This document shows, one piece after another, positions 50,919 to 59,762 of a DNA stretch of 61,413 nucleotides. The position numbers and the translations under genes are program-made. The first letter of the stretch is position 1. Every line of letters begins with the position of its first letter. Source of the DNA: Nitrosopumilaceae archaeon. Lineage in GTDB: Archaea > Thermoproteota > Nitrososphaeria > Nitrososphaerales > Nitrosopumilaceae. The notes beneath the pieces are model-generated. The model saw only the letters and a program-made list of their open reading frames with translations, did not search any database and was not told where the DNA came from. The stretch lies in assembly GCA_024644385.1 (NCBI GenBank), contig JAHELB010000004.1:1-61413 (forward strand), written 5' to 3'.

Positions 50919-51302
50919 ATGAGGGTTAAAGATCAGATTTGTTTGGATAAAGAATCATCTGTTAACCAATCTAAAAAGCGGCTCGTAATTGGTACTAATT
51001 TATTTAAACTTGGCTTTTCTACGAATCAGTCAAAGGTATATTTTTTCCTTAGCAATGAAGGATTAAGGACTGCCCCACAATTGTCCAAATCATTAGATAT
51101 GCCACGAACAGAAATCTACCATTTGCTTAACAAACTTGAAGAAAAAGACTGCATTTTTAAAATAAATGAAAAACCTATGAAATTTGGTGCAATCCCAATT
51201 GAAGACTTTTTAGAAAAATGGATTTATCGGGAAAAAATCAAGGTTAAAAATTTAGAAGAAGAACTTGCTGAAATCAAGAAAAAAAAGTCCTACAAAAGTT
51301 AA
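50919..51302 (+). CDS. TrmB-like helix-turn-helix regulator
   Basis: 127-aa DNA-binding protein. After a 25-aa basic N-terminus, a winged HTH of the TrmB type is clear (about 27-95: LGFSTNQSKVYFFLSNEGLRTAPQLSKSLDMPRTEIYHLLNKLEEKDCI), followed by a C-terminal coiled coil (KIKVKNLEEELAEIKKKK). The sugar-binding domain of full TrmB is missing; such short forms are numerous in thaumarchaea. Targets unknown; possible self-regulation given its isolated location. Confidence 0.78.
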   Translation: MRVKDQICLDKESSVNQSKKRLVIGTNLFKLGFSTNQSKVYFFLSNEGLRTAPQLSKSLDMPRTEIYHLLNKLEEKDCIFKINEKPMKFGAIPIEDFLEKWIYREKIKVKNLEEELAEIKKKKSYKS

Positions 51303-51389
51303 TTGATCTATCCTTCATTAATCTTTTTTCTTAAAATTAAAATCCATACAATTTAGAATGTTTATCTAGTAAAAAGAGAATTTTAAATT

Positions 51390-51644
51390 ATGCAGGCATA
51401 TGTTCTCCTTAATTGTACCACAGGGAGTGAAATTACTTTAATCTCGGAATTAAAAAAATTTCCAGAAATAATCGAAATTAATGGAATCTGGGGAAAATAT
51501 GATATTTTTCTAAAAATTTGTAGTGATGATCCAGACGGCGTGGATAAAATTGTTTCAAATCTTCGTAACCATAAAGATATTACCAAAAGCTATACCATGC
51601 ATGTATTGTATGGTCAAGGCGGAACCATAGACGAGAGGGATTAG
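51390..51644 (+). CDS. Stand-alone Lrp/AsnC ligand-binding (RAM) domain protein
   Basis: 84 aa, only the alpha-beta RAM domain of Lrp proteins with no HTH: YVLLNCTTGSEITLISELKKFPEIIEINGIWGKYDIFLKICSDD (the typical G..D....V strand appears as GKYDIFLKI). Such domains oligomerise and bind amino acids; they may modulate full-length Lrp proteins such as that at 32.5 kb. ATG 51390 has a TATA-like tgtttatcta about 26 nt upstream, so it has its own leaderless transcript. Confidence 0.82.
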   Translation: MQAYVLLNCTTGSEITLISELKKFPEIIEINGIWGKYDIFLKICSDDPDGVDKIVSNLRNHKDITKSYTMHVLYGQGGTIDERD

Positions 51645-51790
51645 AAGATACAATATTTTGACATCCACAATGTAATTTTTGTTTTACCATAAAGAATTTT
51701 GGAAATCATCATTAAATTTGGAAACCTCCTCTGAATTAATTAAGATTCAATCCAATAGACTTAAGTTTCTATAAATTAAAAATTTTTGTT

Positions 51791-51973
51791 ATGACTCAAA
51801 TCGCAGATAAAATAAATGAATCTGGTTTAACCCAACAAGAATTAATTAAATATTTTCGGGAAAAATGTGTTTTTTGTGGACATCATAGAATAATGCATGA
51901 CGAACTAGGAAAATGCGAAGGGGTAATGAATAAACCTTGTAATTCTGGGTGTGATAAATTTAATCCTGAATAA
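51791..51973 (+). CDS. Small Cys-rich (zinc-binding) protein
   Basis: 60 aa. N-terminal helix (IADKINESGLTQQELIKYFREK), then a metal-binding-like part: CVFCGHHRIMHDELGKCEGVMNKPCNSGC with Cys/His ligands CxxCxxH...C....C..C. The fold could be a zinc ribbon or knuckle. ATG 51791; TATA-like tataaatta at 51770-51778 or cttaagttt at 51760-51768. Function unknown. Confidence 0.6.
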   Translation: MTQIADKINESGLTQQELIKYFREKCVFCGHHRIMHDELGKCEGVMNKPCNSGCDKFNPE

Positions 51974-52014
51974 CACTTTAATTTAATTTTAAATCCTTCA
52001 TACTAAAGAATTAA

Positions 52015-52845
52015 TTAAAAATTACAATTTTTTTGAATAAGGTGATCTTTTTTTAATAGTCTTGGTGAAAAAACTATAGTAATCATAGTTAGAGCCAAAA
52101 CAACAAAGACTAAGGTTCCAAATTCGGGGACGACAGTAAAAATCATTATCTCTCCCTTTGGCTCTTTCCACTCCTCTTGATTTTCTGGGAGGCCAATTCC
52201 ATTAACTATCAAACTTATCTCCACAGGATCGTCAGAAGTTAATGGACGAGAAATCAGTGTAGATAATCCATTCTCTGAATGGATATTTTTATTTTCAAAA
52301 ATATTTTTTTCATTTTGTGTGATTAGGATCCCATAATTCACTTTAGACATTAAACGATTATTTTTGTCAATAAATGATAAATTAATTTCTAATCCTTGAT
52401 TCACCACCGGCGAACTTGAAATAATTTGAATTATTACTTCCCCATCTTGTGTGGTTCCACGAAGAAGAGTCTGATCTTTATTACCTGCAGGTGTAGTGTC
52501 GATTATTCCAGTTTCTGATTCTTCATAACTTTCAAAAATCTCTAACTGGGAATAATGTTTACTTCTTTCAATTAATTTTTCTATTCGATCTGGCCCATCA
52601 TAGGTCCAAAAATAATCTTGATACAAGCTTGCACAAACTCTGGATTCTATAGAATGTCTGTGATGGTCAAAAAACCCTTCCCCTAAAATTTCATACAATC
52701 CCCTATTTTCCTGACACCAATCAATTCCATTTTCTGTAAAATAACCGTCTGAATAAAAGGGACTTCCATAACTATTTTGATTTAAATAAATTATACCTAG
52801 GATTAAGGTTACTGTTAAAACCAGTCCAAAATTCTTATTCAACAA
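52015..52845 (-). CDS. Secreted PEFG-CTERM protein
   Basis: 276 aa. Signal or anchor helix at residues 7-24 (LVLTVTLILGIIYLNQNSYG), an N-terminal segment with two Cys (DWCQENRGLYEILGEGFFDHHRHSIESRVCASLYQDYFW), an Ig-like domain (about 125-215), and the C-terminal signal TVVPEFGTLVFVVLALTMI with tail LLKKDHLIQKNCNF. The His/Cys-rich first domain (FDHHRHS) is distinctive. It differs clearly from the four PEFG proteins at 4.2-7.8 kb. Function unknown. Confidence 0.78.
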   Translation of the reverse strand: MLNKNFGLVLTVTLILGIIYLNQNSYGSPFYSDGYFTENGIDWCQENRGLYEILGEGFFDHHRHSIESRVCASLYQDYFWTYDGPDRIEKLIERSKHYSQLEIFESYEESETGIIDTTPAGNKDQTLLRGTTQDGEVIIQIISSSPVVNQGLEINLSFIDKNNRLMSKVNYGILITQNEKNIFENKNIHSENGLSTLISRPLTSDDPVEISLIVNGIGLPENQEEWKEPKGEIMIFTVVPEFGTLVFVVLALTMITIVFSPRLLKKDHLIQKNCNF

Positions 52846-52904
52846 TGATCCCGAATTAAAATTATGATTAAAATTTTGCTACTTTATTTTCAAAATTTAG
52901 AAAT

Positions 52905-54215
52905 TTAAGAAGAAATCGCTTCAATAATTTCACTAAATTTCCAAGGACCGCAATTGCTATCACTTTTCTCATTTCTAAAGAGCCCTTTATCATTTAATTG
53001 ATTAATGATTTGAGCGGAAAATGGTAAGGCGCCTGTTGCACCTGGAGAATTATAGTTCAGAATATGAAAGGACATTGAATCTTCCATCAAAATTACATCT
53101 GGTACAAACTTTCCTTTTTCATTTATTACTGAAGATCTTATCCCAGCTGTTCCTTTTTCTGTGATTTTTTCTGGATCAATTTTTGGTAGAAATCTCTTTA
53201 CTCTTTCAACCATTGATGATTTTGACATTGATGATTGAATTTCGTTTATTGCCAATTCTTGAAATTGTTTGTCAAAAATTGCTTTTCTGGCACCCGAACC
53301 AATCATTTCTAACATTTTTGGAAAAAATTCTTTAATGTTTTCTGTTCTATCATAACCGTAGGGGCTAAAAACCGGTACTGCGTTTGGTCCAATTTCACAA
53401 GTACCGTCTACTCGTATTATCCAATGTGGGTCCAAAAAAGGATAATCTGGAAACTCTGGTACAGAGTAAACACTTGTCTTTGTTAAATTGAAATATTCCT
53501 TGGGTGCTTTCCAATACTCTCCTCTAAAATGAACATCTGTAAAATTTTTTGCAATACCCAATCTATGTGCAATATCTATTGATTCCCCACCAGCGGCATT
53601 AATTATAAAATTAGAAAAAATTTCATGCTCATCATTTAATGTAATTTTCCATTTACCTTCTCTGTTTTTAATATCAGTAACTTTTGTGTCCAATAGAAAT
53701 TTTATTCCGTTTTGCTTGCTGTCATCCATTAAAGATTTTGTTAAAATTGAATAGTCCGTAGATGCATCTTTATAAACACATAATGCAGAATCACATTTTA
53801 TTTCAGGTTCTAATTTTTTTAATTCAGATTTATCTAGTAGTTTAATTTCGTCTTCATTTAGCCCATTTTCTTTTCCCCACTTGAGATATTTCTCCAAAAC
53901 TTTGGTTCCTTTTTTATCCTTGGAAACTTCTATAACTCCATCTTCTTTGAAAGGTAAATCGTTGATCTGGGAGTATTTTTTCCACATTTCATATCCATGA
54001 AAGGCTGCTGTTGCGAACATTTTTTTCTTTTCTGGGTTGTAAAGATAGGGTGCATGAACCTTACCTGTATTTCTGCCGCTGGTATGAAATGCAACTTGTT
54101 TAGCTTGCTCTATAACTGCAATTTGTTTTGATTTGTTTAGGTGGGATAAAAAAAATGATAAAGAGGTTCCTAGAATTCCCCCGCCAATTATTACCAGATC
54201 AAAATTATGAGCCAA
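52905..54215 (-). CDS. LhgO-like FAD-dependent 2-hydroxyacid oxidoreductase
   Basis: 436-aa DAO-superfamily flavoprotein, most like L-2-hydroxyglutarate oxidase/dehydrogenase (LhgO). FAD site VIIGGGILGTSLSFFLS, IEQ at the end of strand 2, HTSGRNTGKVHAPYLYNP (H.S..N.G..H.G..Y.P pattern of LhgO), NAAGGESIDIAHRLG, then the substrate-side FRGEYWKAP, RVDGTCEIGPNAVPVFSPYGY. It would oxidise L-2-hydroxyglutarate or a related 2-hydroxy acid and pass electrons to quinone. Malate:quinone oxidoreductase-like activity cannot be excluded. Its product would be substrate of the KorAB enzyme 2.2 kb away. Confidence 0.82.
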   Translation of the reverse strand: MAHNFDLVIIGGGILGTSLSFFLSHLNKSKQIAVIEQAKQVAFHTSGRNTGKVHAPYLYNPEKKKMFATAAFHGYEMWKKYSQINDLPFKEDGVIEVSKDKKGTKVLEKYLKWGKENGLNEDEIKLLDKSELKKLEPEIKCDSALCVYKDASTDYSILTKSLMDDSKQNGIKFLLDTKVTDIKNREGKWKITLNDEHEIFSNFIINAAGGESIDIAHRLGIAKNFTDVHFRGEYWKAPKEYFNLTKTSVYSVPEFPDYPFLDPHWIIRVDGTCEIGPNAVPVFSPYGYDRTENIKEFFPKMLEMIGSGARKAIFDKQFQELAINEIQSSMSKSSMVERVKRFLPKIDPEKITEKGTAGIRSSVINEKGKFVPDVILMEDSMSFHILNYNSPGATGALPFSAQIINQLNDKGLFRNEKSDSNCGPWKFSEIIEAISS

Positions 54216-54303
54216 TGATTTCCTATTTTATTTTTAGATTACTTCGTATTAAATTCAATACGCAGTAATCAAGATTAATATCATATAAAAAATAATATTA
54301 TGT

Positions 54304-54582
54304 GTGTTTCCAGATAAGTGTTCAATAGCTGAACAGGGGAAAGCATGCATTAATCCCCCTAAATTTGTTGTTTCTGTTACGGTAAAGTCTGATGAGTATA
54401 TGGTTGGTGTTACATGCCAAAAACATAAGCAAATCGTATCTGGAAAAATTCGTATCCTACAAGGAGAAGGAAAAATTCCTTTAGGGAAAATTGGATTTTC
54501 ACCGCTAAAGGCGATTGGAACAGATTGTATACATGGTAACGAAGAAGATTTTATCGAATTAGATAGAAACTTTAAAAATTAA
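54304..54582 (+). CDS. Small conserved protein with Cys/His pairs
   Basis: 92 aa, soluble. Possible metal ligands C6, C14, C38 and H41 (DKCSIAEQGKAC; GVTCQKHKQIV), with a later CIHGNEED. Pattern resembles a degraded zinc ribbon. GTG 54304 is the start; a TATA-like catataaaaa (54281-54291) is just upstream. Function unknown; likely limited to thaumarchaea. Confidence 0.5.
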   Translation: MFPDKCSIAEQGKACINPPKFVVSVTVKSDEYMVGVTCQKHKQIVSGKIRILQGEGKIPLGKIGFSPLKAIGTDCIHGNEEDFIELDRNFKN

Positions 54583-54605
54583 AATAATTTTAATTTCTAA
54601 ATGAC

Positions 54606-54983
54606 TTGCTGTTATTGGAAATTTTGTCAGATCTAGTAAAAATAGATGATATTTTATTTATAGTGAAAAGCAGTTCATCCACAAGCGAAATTAAAAGTAA
54701 TTCACTTAGTATTAAACAACGAGAAAATTGGATAACTATTGGTGATAATAATGATCCAGCACATTTGCATGTTAATTCTAATCTGATAAAGGCAATAGAG
54801 TTTATTCAGGAAAAAAAATCTGAGCGTACAAGTTTTAGTGTGAGATTTTTGGATAGTAATGGCGATCGAACTCTTGTGGCATTTTTTACAAAAATGTATG
54901 ATGAAATGAGTCATCTAGATTTACCTAGAAAAAAAATTTATGATGAATTATGTCTAAAATATGGCTCGATAAAAAAAATTTAA
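54606..54983 (+). CDS. Hypothetical protein, weak resemblance to HemS/ChuX fold
   Basis: 125-aa soluble protein. The region WITIGDNNDPAHLHVNSN, then FSVRFLDSNGDRTLVAFFTKMYDE and the ending KIYDELCLKYG suggest an alpha-beta fold reminiscent of the heme-utilisation HemS/ChuX half domain, with HLH as a candidate ligand pair; this is a weak pattern match, not an assignment. The start is TTG at 54606 (or 54615). Ends about 10 bp before a hairpin terminator that belongs to the opposite strand. Confidence 0.5.
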   Translation: MLLLEILSDLVKIDDILFIVKSSSSTSEIKSNSLSIKQRENWITIGDNNDPAHLHVNSNLIKAIEFIQEKKSERTSFSVRFLDSNGDRTLVAFFTKMYDEMSHLDLPRKKIYDELCLKYGSIKKI

Positions 54984-55014
54984 AATAAAAAAAATCTTGT
55001 CTGAAAAGACAAGA
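54979..55014 (-). terminator. Hairpin plus T-run terminator
   Basis: tcttgtct (54995-55002) and agacaaga (55007-55014) form a perfect 8-bp stem around a GAAA tetraloop. On the minus strand it is followed by a long T-rich run (A-run on plus, 54979-54994). It lies 9 nt after the stop of the 29-codon gene at 55023-55112. Confidence 0.75.
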
Positions 55015-55022
55015 GAAAAATA

Positions 55023-55112
55023 TTATTGTTGTAATTCTTTCTTCTTCTTTTCCTTTTCAGTTTGTTGTTTTGCTAATTCTAATTCTTCATTGGAATGTTT
55101 GAATTTTTTCAT
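55023..55112 (-). CDS. 29-aa charged small protein with own promoter and terminator
   Basis: ORF from ATG 55112 to TAA 55023 coding MKKFKHSNEELELAKQQTEK plus nine residues (EKKKKELQQ): a single, highly charged helix. A strong TATA box (tttatataaata on the minus strand, 55131-55142) centres 24 nt before the ATG, and a perfect GAAA hairpin with a T-run follows the stop. The whole unit looks like a complete leaderless gene of about 130 bp. It could instead be a non-coding RNA that happens to contain an ORF. Its plus-strand complement has an ORF too but without promoter. Confidence 0.6.
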   Translation of the reverse strand: MKKFKHSNEELELAKQQTEKEKKKKELQQ

Positions 55113-55130
55113 TCTACTGATAGATGATGT

Positions 55131-55142
55131 TATTTATATAAA
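55131..55142 (-). promoter_or_regulatory. Strong TATA box of the 29-aa gene
   Basis: Minus-strand tttatataaata, about 24-27 nt before ATG 55112. One of the best TATA matches in the window. Confidence 0.7.
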
Positions 55143-55193
55143 AACCGCAGTATTTTCTCCCGAACAACTTGTGGCTAAAATGAAATATCTGCC

Positions 55194-56165
55194 CTAGTAT
55201 CCTACAGAATACTTTGGTTTTTTACCCTTAATTCCAAGATGAATATTCGCTATTGTGATCTGAGCCATTTTAGCTCGGGTCTCTTTTGTAGAACTTCCAA
55301 TATGTGGTGCCAATGTTACATTTTGAATTTTTGTAAATGGATGATCTTTTTTAATAGGCTCCGATTCAAAGACATCCAGAGCTGCACCTGCAATTGTTTT
55401 TTTCTTTAACGCCTCTATCAGATCTTTTTCATTTATTATTTTTCCCCTCGCAGTATTAATTAAAAAAGAAGTTTTTTTCATTTTTTGGAAGATATTTTTA
55501 TTAAATATTTGGTTTGTTTGTTTTGTGTGAGGAACATGAATCGATATTACATCACTCTGGTTAACAAGTTTTTCAAATGAAACATACTTTATTCCGAGCA
55601 ATTTTTCTTTGGTTATAGAAATTCGTTTTCGATTGTGATAGATTATATTCATTTCAAATGATTTTGCACGTTTTGCAAGAGTACTCCCAATCCTACCTAA
55701 TCCAAAAATCCCTAGAGTCTTTTCCTGTAAATCCGTACCAACATAGTCATACGCTCCATAAATTTTCCGCCAATTTCCTTTTCTGATAATTCGATCTCCT
55801 TCTGAAACCCTTCGCATCACATCTATCATTAAAGAAAAGGCCAGATCAGCTGTAGCGTCTGTCAATACTTCAGGAGTATATCCTACTCTAATCTTATTTT
55901 TTTTTGCGTATTTTATGTCAATATGGTCAAAACCTACACTAAAAGTGCTAATCACTTGGAGATTTTTGGCCCTATCAATTAACTTACTATCAATTACATC
56001 ATATGGAAAACAAATTAGTCCATTAATTTCTTCTATTTTTGCCTCTAGTTTTTTTCTAGGGATAGGGATCTTTCCAAAGTGAACTTCAATTAGGTAATGT
56101 TTTTTTAATTCTTTTAATGCAAAATCATGAAGAGTTCTTGTGAGGAATATTTTTTTTTTGGTCAT
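55194..56165 (-). CDS. D-2-hydroxyacid dehydrogenase (glyoxylate/hydroxypyruvate reductase type)
   Basis: 323-aa NAD(P)-dependent enzyme that reduces 2-oxo acids such as glyoxylate or hydroxypyruvate. NAD site LGIFGLGRIGSTLAKRAKSF, then NHRKR at strand 2, whose Asn-His-Arg hints at NADP; catalytic Arg in INTARGKIINEKDLIEAL, Glu in LDVFESEP, His in VTLAPHIGSSTKETR. Closest named group is GyaR. ATG 56165 is chosen over an in-frame ATG at 56234 because the TATA-like cgtataaatgg (minus, 56188-56198) lies 27 nt upstream; the longer reading would overlap the divergent gene. Confidence 0.9.
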   Translation of the reverse strand: MTKKKIFLTRTLHDFALKELKKHYLIEVHFGKIPIPRKKLEAKIEEINGLICFPYDVIDSKLIDRAKNLQVISTFSVGFDHIDIKYAKKNKIRVGYTPEVLTDATADLAFSLMIDVMRRVSEGDRIIRKGNWRKIYGAYDYVGTDLQEKTLGIFGLGRIGSTLAKRAKSFEMNIIYHNRKRISITKEKLLGIKYVSFEKLVNQSDVISIHVPHTKQTNQIFNKNIFQKMKKTSFLINTARGKIINEKDLIEALKKKTIAGAALDVFESEPIKKDHPFTKIQNVTLAPHIGSSTKETRAKMAQITIANIHLGIKGKKPKYSVGY

Positions 56166-56187
56166 ATTCACTGAAATTAATCTCAAA

Positions 56188-56198
56188 CCATTTATACG
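56188..56198. promoter_or_regulatory. Shared bidirectional TATA element
   Basis: ccatttatacg lies at the midpoint of the 54 bp between ATG 56165 (minus) and ATG 56220 (plus). Read on the minus strand it is TATAAATGG, on the plus strand TTTATAC; each is about 27 nt from the start codon it would serve, so one box may set both leaderless starts. Confidence 0.5.
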
Positions 56199-56219
56199 AT
56201 TTCTTTCTAGACTTGCTAT

Positions 56220-56363
56220 ATGAATTCTGAACAAGAAGAGGAAGAATTTGCGATTTGTGTGGAATGTGGAAACTCCATTGAAAAATGTGTTTGTGTTTGT
56301 CCTTATTGTGGAGAACGTGATAAATGTGAATGTGCTCTATTTGATGCAGCTACAGGTGGTTAG
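56220..56363 (+). CDS. 47-aa protein with eight cysteines
   Basis: ORF from ATG 56220 to TAG 56361-56363. After an acidic N-terminus (MNSEQEEEEFA) come Cys at 13, 16, 23, 25, 27, 30, 36 and 38 (ICVECG, KCVCVCPYCG, KCEC), then a short C-terminus ending ATGG. The two CxxC pairs with nearby Cys could bind two zinc ions or an Fe-S cluster; no known family is recognised. It diverges from the hydroxyacid dehydrogenase and shares a TATA element with it. It lies 51 bp ahead of korA in the same direction. Confidence 0.72.
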   Translation: MNSEQEEEEFAICVECGNSIEKCVCVCPYCGERDKCECALFDAATGG

Positions 56364-56414
56364 CAAAAATATTTCACCATGTGATTAATATCAGGAAAAA
56401 TTAGGCTGTAATCT

Positions 56415-58325
56415 ATGAGTTCTATTGACTTCTCTTGGCTAATTGGAGGACCGCAAGGTAGCGGAGTAGAATCCGGAGCTAATGTTTTCTCAAAGGTTTG
56501 CGCAGAACTTGGGTATCAAGTATTCGGGAAAAGGGAATTTCACTCAAATATCAAGGGTGAACATAGTTACTTTACAGTTCGAATTTCTGATCAGTTAATC
56601 CATTCAAATGTTAATGACGTAACTTTGATGATTTCGTTTGATGCAGAGACCATTTTTAGACATTATGATGAAGTGCTTTCTGGAGGTGGGATAATTTATG
56701 ATTCTGATTTGGAAAAAATCACCACCGATTCCGTACATACTCTGGATAATTTTTTTAGAGAACGACTACATAAAGAGTTGGAAACTAAAAATAAACCGTT
56801 TACTATAGCAGGAGTTCTTGAAATCGCTAAAGAAAAAGGGGTTCACCTTTTTCCGGTTTCATTTAAGAATATTCTTGCAAATCTTGCAGAAGAAACCGAA
56901 AATCCTAGATTGAAAAATATGGTTAGAATGTTTAATGTCATTGGTGTTTCTCTCTCTTTGGGCTTGATTAAGATGCCCCCCAAATCTTTACTAGAATCGA
57001 TTGATTCTATATTTTACAAAAAACCACAAATTGCAGAAATAAACAAACTAGCTGCAAATTATTCTTATAACTATGCTACATCAACATTCATCGATTTCCC
57101 TTTTACTTTACCTGGTATTGAAAAACAATCTGACACCATCCTTGTACAAGGACATCAGGGAACATCTATCGGAAAAATGGTGAGCGGATGTCGTTTCCAA
57201 TCATATTATCCCATCACTCCTGCATCAGATGAAAGTGTTTTTCTAGAATCACATGAAATTTTAGAAATCAACAACGATAGACCAGGATCAACTATTGTGA
57301 TTCAAACTGAGGATGAAATATCTGCAATGGGTATGATGATTGGCTCTGCATTGACTGGCACCAGATCATCAACATCCACATCGGGACCCGGTTTTGCATT
57401 GATGGCAGAGGCTATTGGTTGGGCTGGAATGAATGAAGTCCCAATTGTTTTAACATTGTATCAACGAAGCGGTCCATCCACTGGTCTTCCTACAAGACAT
57501 GGACAAGATGATTTGTTATTTGCAGTAGCTGGAAGTTTTGGAGATTTTCCAAAAATTGTATATGCTTCGGGTGATATTGAAGAAAGCTTTTATGATACAG
57601 GAAGATGTTTTAATTATTCTGATGTATATCAGCTTCCTGTAATTCACATGATGGATAAGTTCCTTTCAAGTTCTGTTGTAACATGTAAAATGTTTGATCC
57701 CCAAAAAATTACAATAAACCGAGGAAAACTACTAGATAAGATAGAAGGTGAGTACAAACGATTTGCTCTGACTACTGATGGTATTTCACCACGTTCAAGT
57801 CTAGGGTTGGATAACGGCATTTTTTGGAATACTGGAGATGAATCTGATGAATATGGTCACATTACTGAGGATCCTCAAATGAGAATAAAAATGATGGATA
57901 AAAGAATGTCCAAATTAGATTTGATTTTAAAACAAGTCCCTGTAGAGGAACAGATAGTTTCCAATGGGATTCATGATTACACTATAATCTCATGGGGGTC
58001 TACTAAAGGTCCAATTTTAGATGCACTAAAAACCCTCAAAAAAGAAGGAATTGAAATTGGTTTTATTCAGGTGAAAATGATCCATCCGTTCCCAGAAGAA
58101 ATCGTCAAATCATTAATTAAAAATGTGAAAACCATAATTGATATTGAGGCAAATCATTCAGGTCAATTGGGAAAAATTTTCAAACAAAATGTTGCCAGAG
58201 AAATTGATTACTTTATTCTAAAATATTCTGGAAGAGGAATGACAAGTACTGAAATCTATGATTCGTTGAAAAAAATCCTTCAAAATAAAGCAAACAAGAG
58301 AGAGGTTTTAGAACATGGCGCTTAA
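56415..58325 (+). CDS. korA: 2-oxoacid:ferredoxin oxidoreductase, alpha subunit with fused gamma domain
   Basis: 636-aa subunit. Residues about 1-190 form the gamma domain ([22 protein letters not shown]), about 220-610 the alpha/pyrimidine-binding and domain II part ([56 protein letters not shown]). The YPITPASD motif marks the 2-oxoacid family of archaea. Together with the beta subunit it oxidises 2-oxoglutarate or pyruvate to the CoA ester and reduces ferredoxin; in autotrophic thaumarchaea the reverse (carboxylating) direction is also discussed. Overlaps korB by 11 bp. Confidence 0.95.
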   Translation: MSSIDFSWLIGGPQGSGVESGANVFSKVCAELGYQVFGKREFHSNIKGEHSYFTVRISDQLIHSNVNDVTLMISFDAETIFRHYDEVLSGGGIIYDSDLEKITTDSVHTLDNFFRERLHKELETKNKPFTIAGVLEIAKEKGVHLFPVSFKNILANLAEETENPRLKNMVRMFNVIGVSLSLGLIKMPPKSLLESIDSIFYKKPQIAEINKLAANYSYNYATSTFIDFPFTLPGIEKQSDTILVQGHQGTSIGKMVSGCRFQSYYPITPASDESVFLESHEILEINNDRPGSTIVIQTEDEISAMGMMIGSALTGTRSSTSTSGPGFALMAEAIGWAGMNEVPIVLTLYQRSGPSTGLPTRHGQDDLLFAVAGSFGDFPKIVYASGDIEESFYDTGRCFNYSDVYQLPVIHMMDKFLSSSVVTCKMFDPQKITINRGKLLDKIEGEYKRFALTTDGISPRSSLGLDNGIFWNTGDESDEYGHITEDPQMRIKMMDKRMSKLDLILKQVPVEEQIVSNGIHDYTIISWGSTKGPILDALKTLKKEGIEIGFIQVKMIHPFPEEIVKSLIKNVKTIIDIEANHSGQLGKIFKQNVAREIDYFILKYSGRGMTSTEIYDSLKKILQNKANKREVLEHGA

Positions 58326-59277
58326 ACTAGCGGATTACAAAACTACCGTACATAATGATTGGTGTCCCGGATGTGGTGATTTTGGGATAGTAAATGCATT
58401 GCAAATGGCTTTAGCTGAAATGGGAATAGAGCGGGATAAAGCTGCCATATTTTCTGGGATTGGATGTTCTGGTAAAACTTCTCATTTTATCAATACCTAT
58501 GGGATACACACCCTCCATGGAAGAGTTTTGACATTTGCACAAGGGGGAAAACTCGCAAACCCCGAAATGACCGTAGTGGCAGTAGGAGGCGATGGTGATG
58601 GATTAGGAATTGGTGCTGGTCATTTTGTTGCAGCAGGAAGAAGAAATATTGACATGACATACATCATATTTGATAATGGTGTTTATGGATTAACCAAAGG
58701 ACAGGCATCTCCCACTTTAAGATTAGGTGAAAAAACAAAATCCTTGCCTTCTCCTAATACAAATTTTAATGTAAATCCAATTGGATTGGCAGTAGCCAGT
58801 GGATTCACGTTTGTTGCACGTGCTTATTCCTACGATGTTAGGCATCTCAAAGATTTAATTGTAAAGGCAGTTCAGCATAAAGGTCTATCCTTTTTGGATG
58901 TTTTACAACCCTGTCCAACATACAATGATATCAATACTAGAGATTGGTATGCTGGTGAAGATCTTGCTAAGGAAGCCGCAGATAGACATTCGAGAATTTA
59001 CAAATTAGAGGAAACTCACTTTGATCCTGTGGTACATTATGATGATGACACAGAAGTGAACGAGAAATTGGCTCAGGCCTTGATTAAATCCTTAGAATGG
59101 GGCAATAAAATTCCGACTGGAATATTTTACAAAAATGAAACTATTTCTCCATTTAGTGCGCGTCTGACAGACAAAATACCGAATTATCTGGAAAATCCCC
59201 CAGCAAAACAAAAAATTTCAAAGGATAGCCTTCCTATTACAGATGTCTCCAAATTGTTAGATTCTCTTAAAGTTTAG
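58315..59277 (+). CDS. korB: 2-oxoacid:ferredoxin oxidoreductase, beta subunit
   Basis: 320-aa TPP- and Fe-S-binding subunit. Cys of the [4Fe-4S] cluster: C17 and C20 ([10 protein letters not shown]), one in GIGCSGK and one in [12 protein letters not shown]/Mg site [14 protein letters not shown] ... [15 protein letters not shown]. Fits the two-subunit archaeal OFOR layout. Strict substrate (2-oxoglutarate or pyruvate) is not decidable from the motifs alone. Translationally coupled to korA. Confidence 0.95.
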   Translation: MALKLADYKTTVHNDWCPGCGDFGIVNALQMALAEMGIERDKAAIFSGIGCSGKTSHFINTYGIHTLHGRVLTFAQGGKLANPEMTVVAVGGDGDGLGIGAGHFVAAGRRNIDMTYIIFDNGVYGLTKGQASPTLRLGEKTKSLPSPNTNFNVNPIGLAVASGFTFVARAYSYDVRHLKDLIVKAVQHKGLSFLDVLQPCPTYNDINTRDWYAGEDLAKEAADRHSRIYKLEETHFDPVVHYDDDTEVNEKLAQALIKSLEWGNKIPTGIFYKNETISPFSARLTDKIPNYLENPPAKQKISKDSLPITDVSKLLDSLKV

Positions 59278-59330
59278 GAATCGGAAACCTAAGAGGTTAT
59301 AGTCTAGTTTGTGTTTAGTTCATTTTGCAA

Positions 59331-59762
59331 ATGAACATAAACGATGCCAATAAAATTTTTCGAAAATCTATTATCAAAGGATTCTTTGAACCCCAGTTGG
59401 TAAATCTCGATTTTAAAAAATCAGGGATAAAACACCCATCAATTAATGATGATGGAATGATGCAATCAGATTTACTTCATATATTTTTTGACATCGAGAC
59501 AGGCTCTGATTATCCAGATGGTGATGAATGGTTTATTGTAGAGTTTCTTTTTCCTCACGATGTCCCATTTCCTGATAATTTAAAGGGAGCAGATTTTTTT
59601 ACAAAAATTGCTGTCGAAGGTAAAAAAACTTATTGGCATCATCGTGAACTTATTCGTTTCAAATACGGAAAGTCAAAAAAACTTACTGATGCTCTAGAAT
59701 TTTTAGAATCAAAATACAAAGAACTTCATACTCTTCTAGAGCCCTTACATGATCTTAATTGA
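59331..59762 (+). CDS. Hypothetical protein
   Basis: 143-aa soluble protein, acidic in the middle (DIETGSDYPDGDEWFIVEFLFPHDVPFPD) with a helical end. No known domain. ATG 59331 is preferred over TTG 59325. It overlaps the convergent gene at 59755 by 8 bp. Function unknown. Confidence 0.55.
   Translation: MNINDANKIFRKSIIKGFFEPQLVNLDFKKSGIKHPSINDDGMMQSDLLHIFFDIETGSDYPDGDEWFIVEFLFPHDVPFPDNLKGADFFTKIAVEGKKTYWHHRELIRFKYGKSKKLTDALEFLESKYKELHTLLEPLHDLN

Noticed and set aside
54997-55197. 66-codon plus-strand ORF with Cys residues
   Set aside because: It starts inside the hairpin terminator and runs antisense to the 29-aa gene with the strong TATA box; its Phe/Ser/Cys richness is what the complement of Lys/Glu codons gives.
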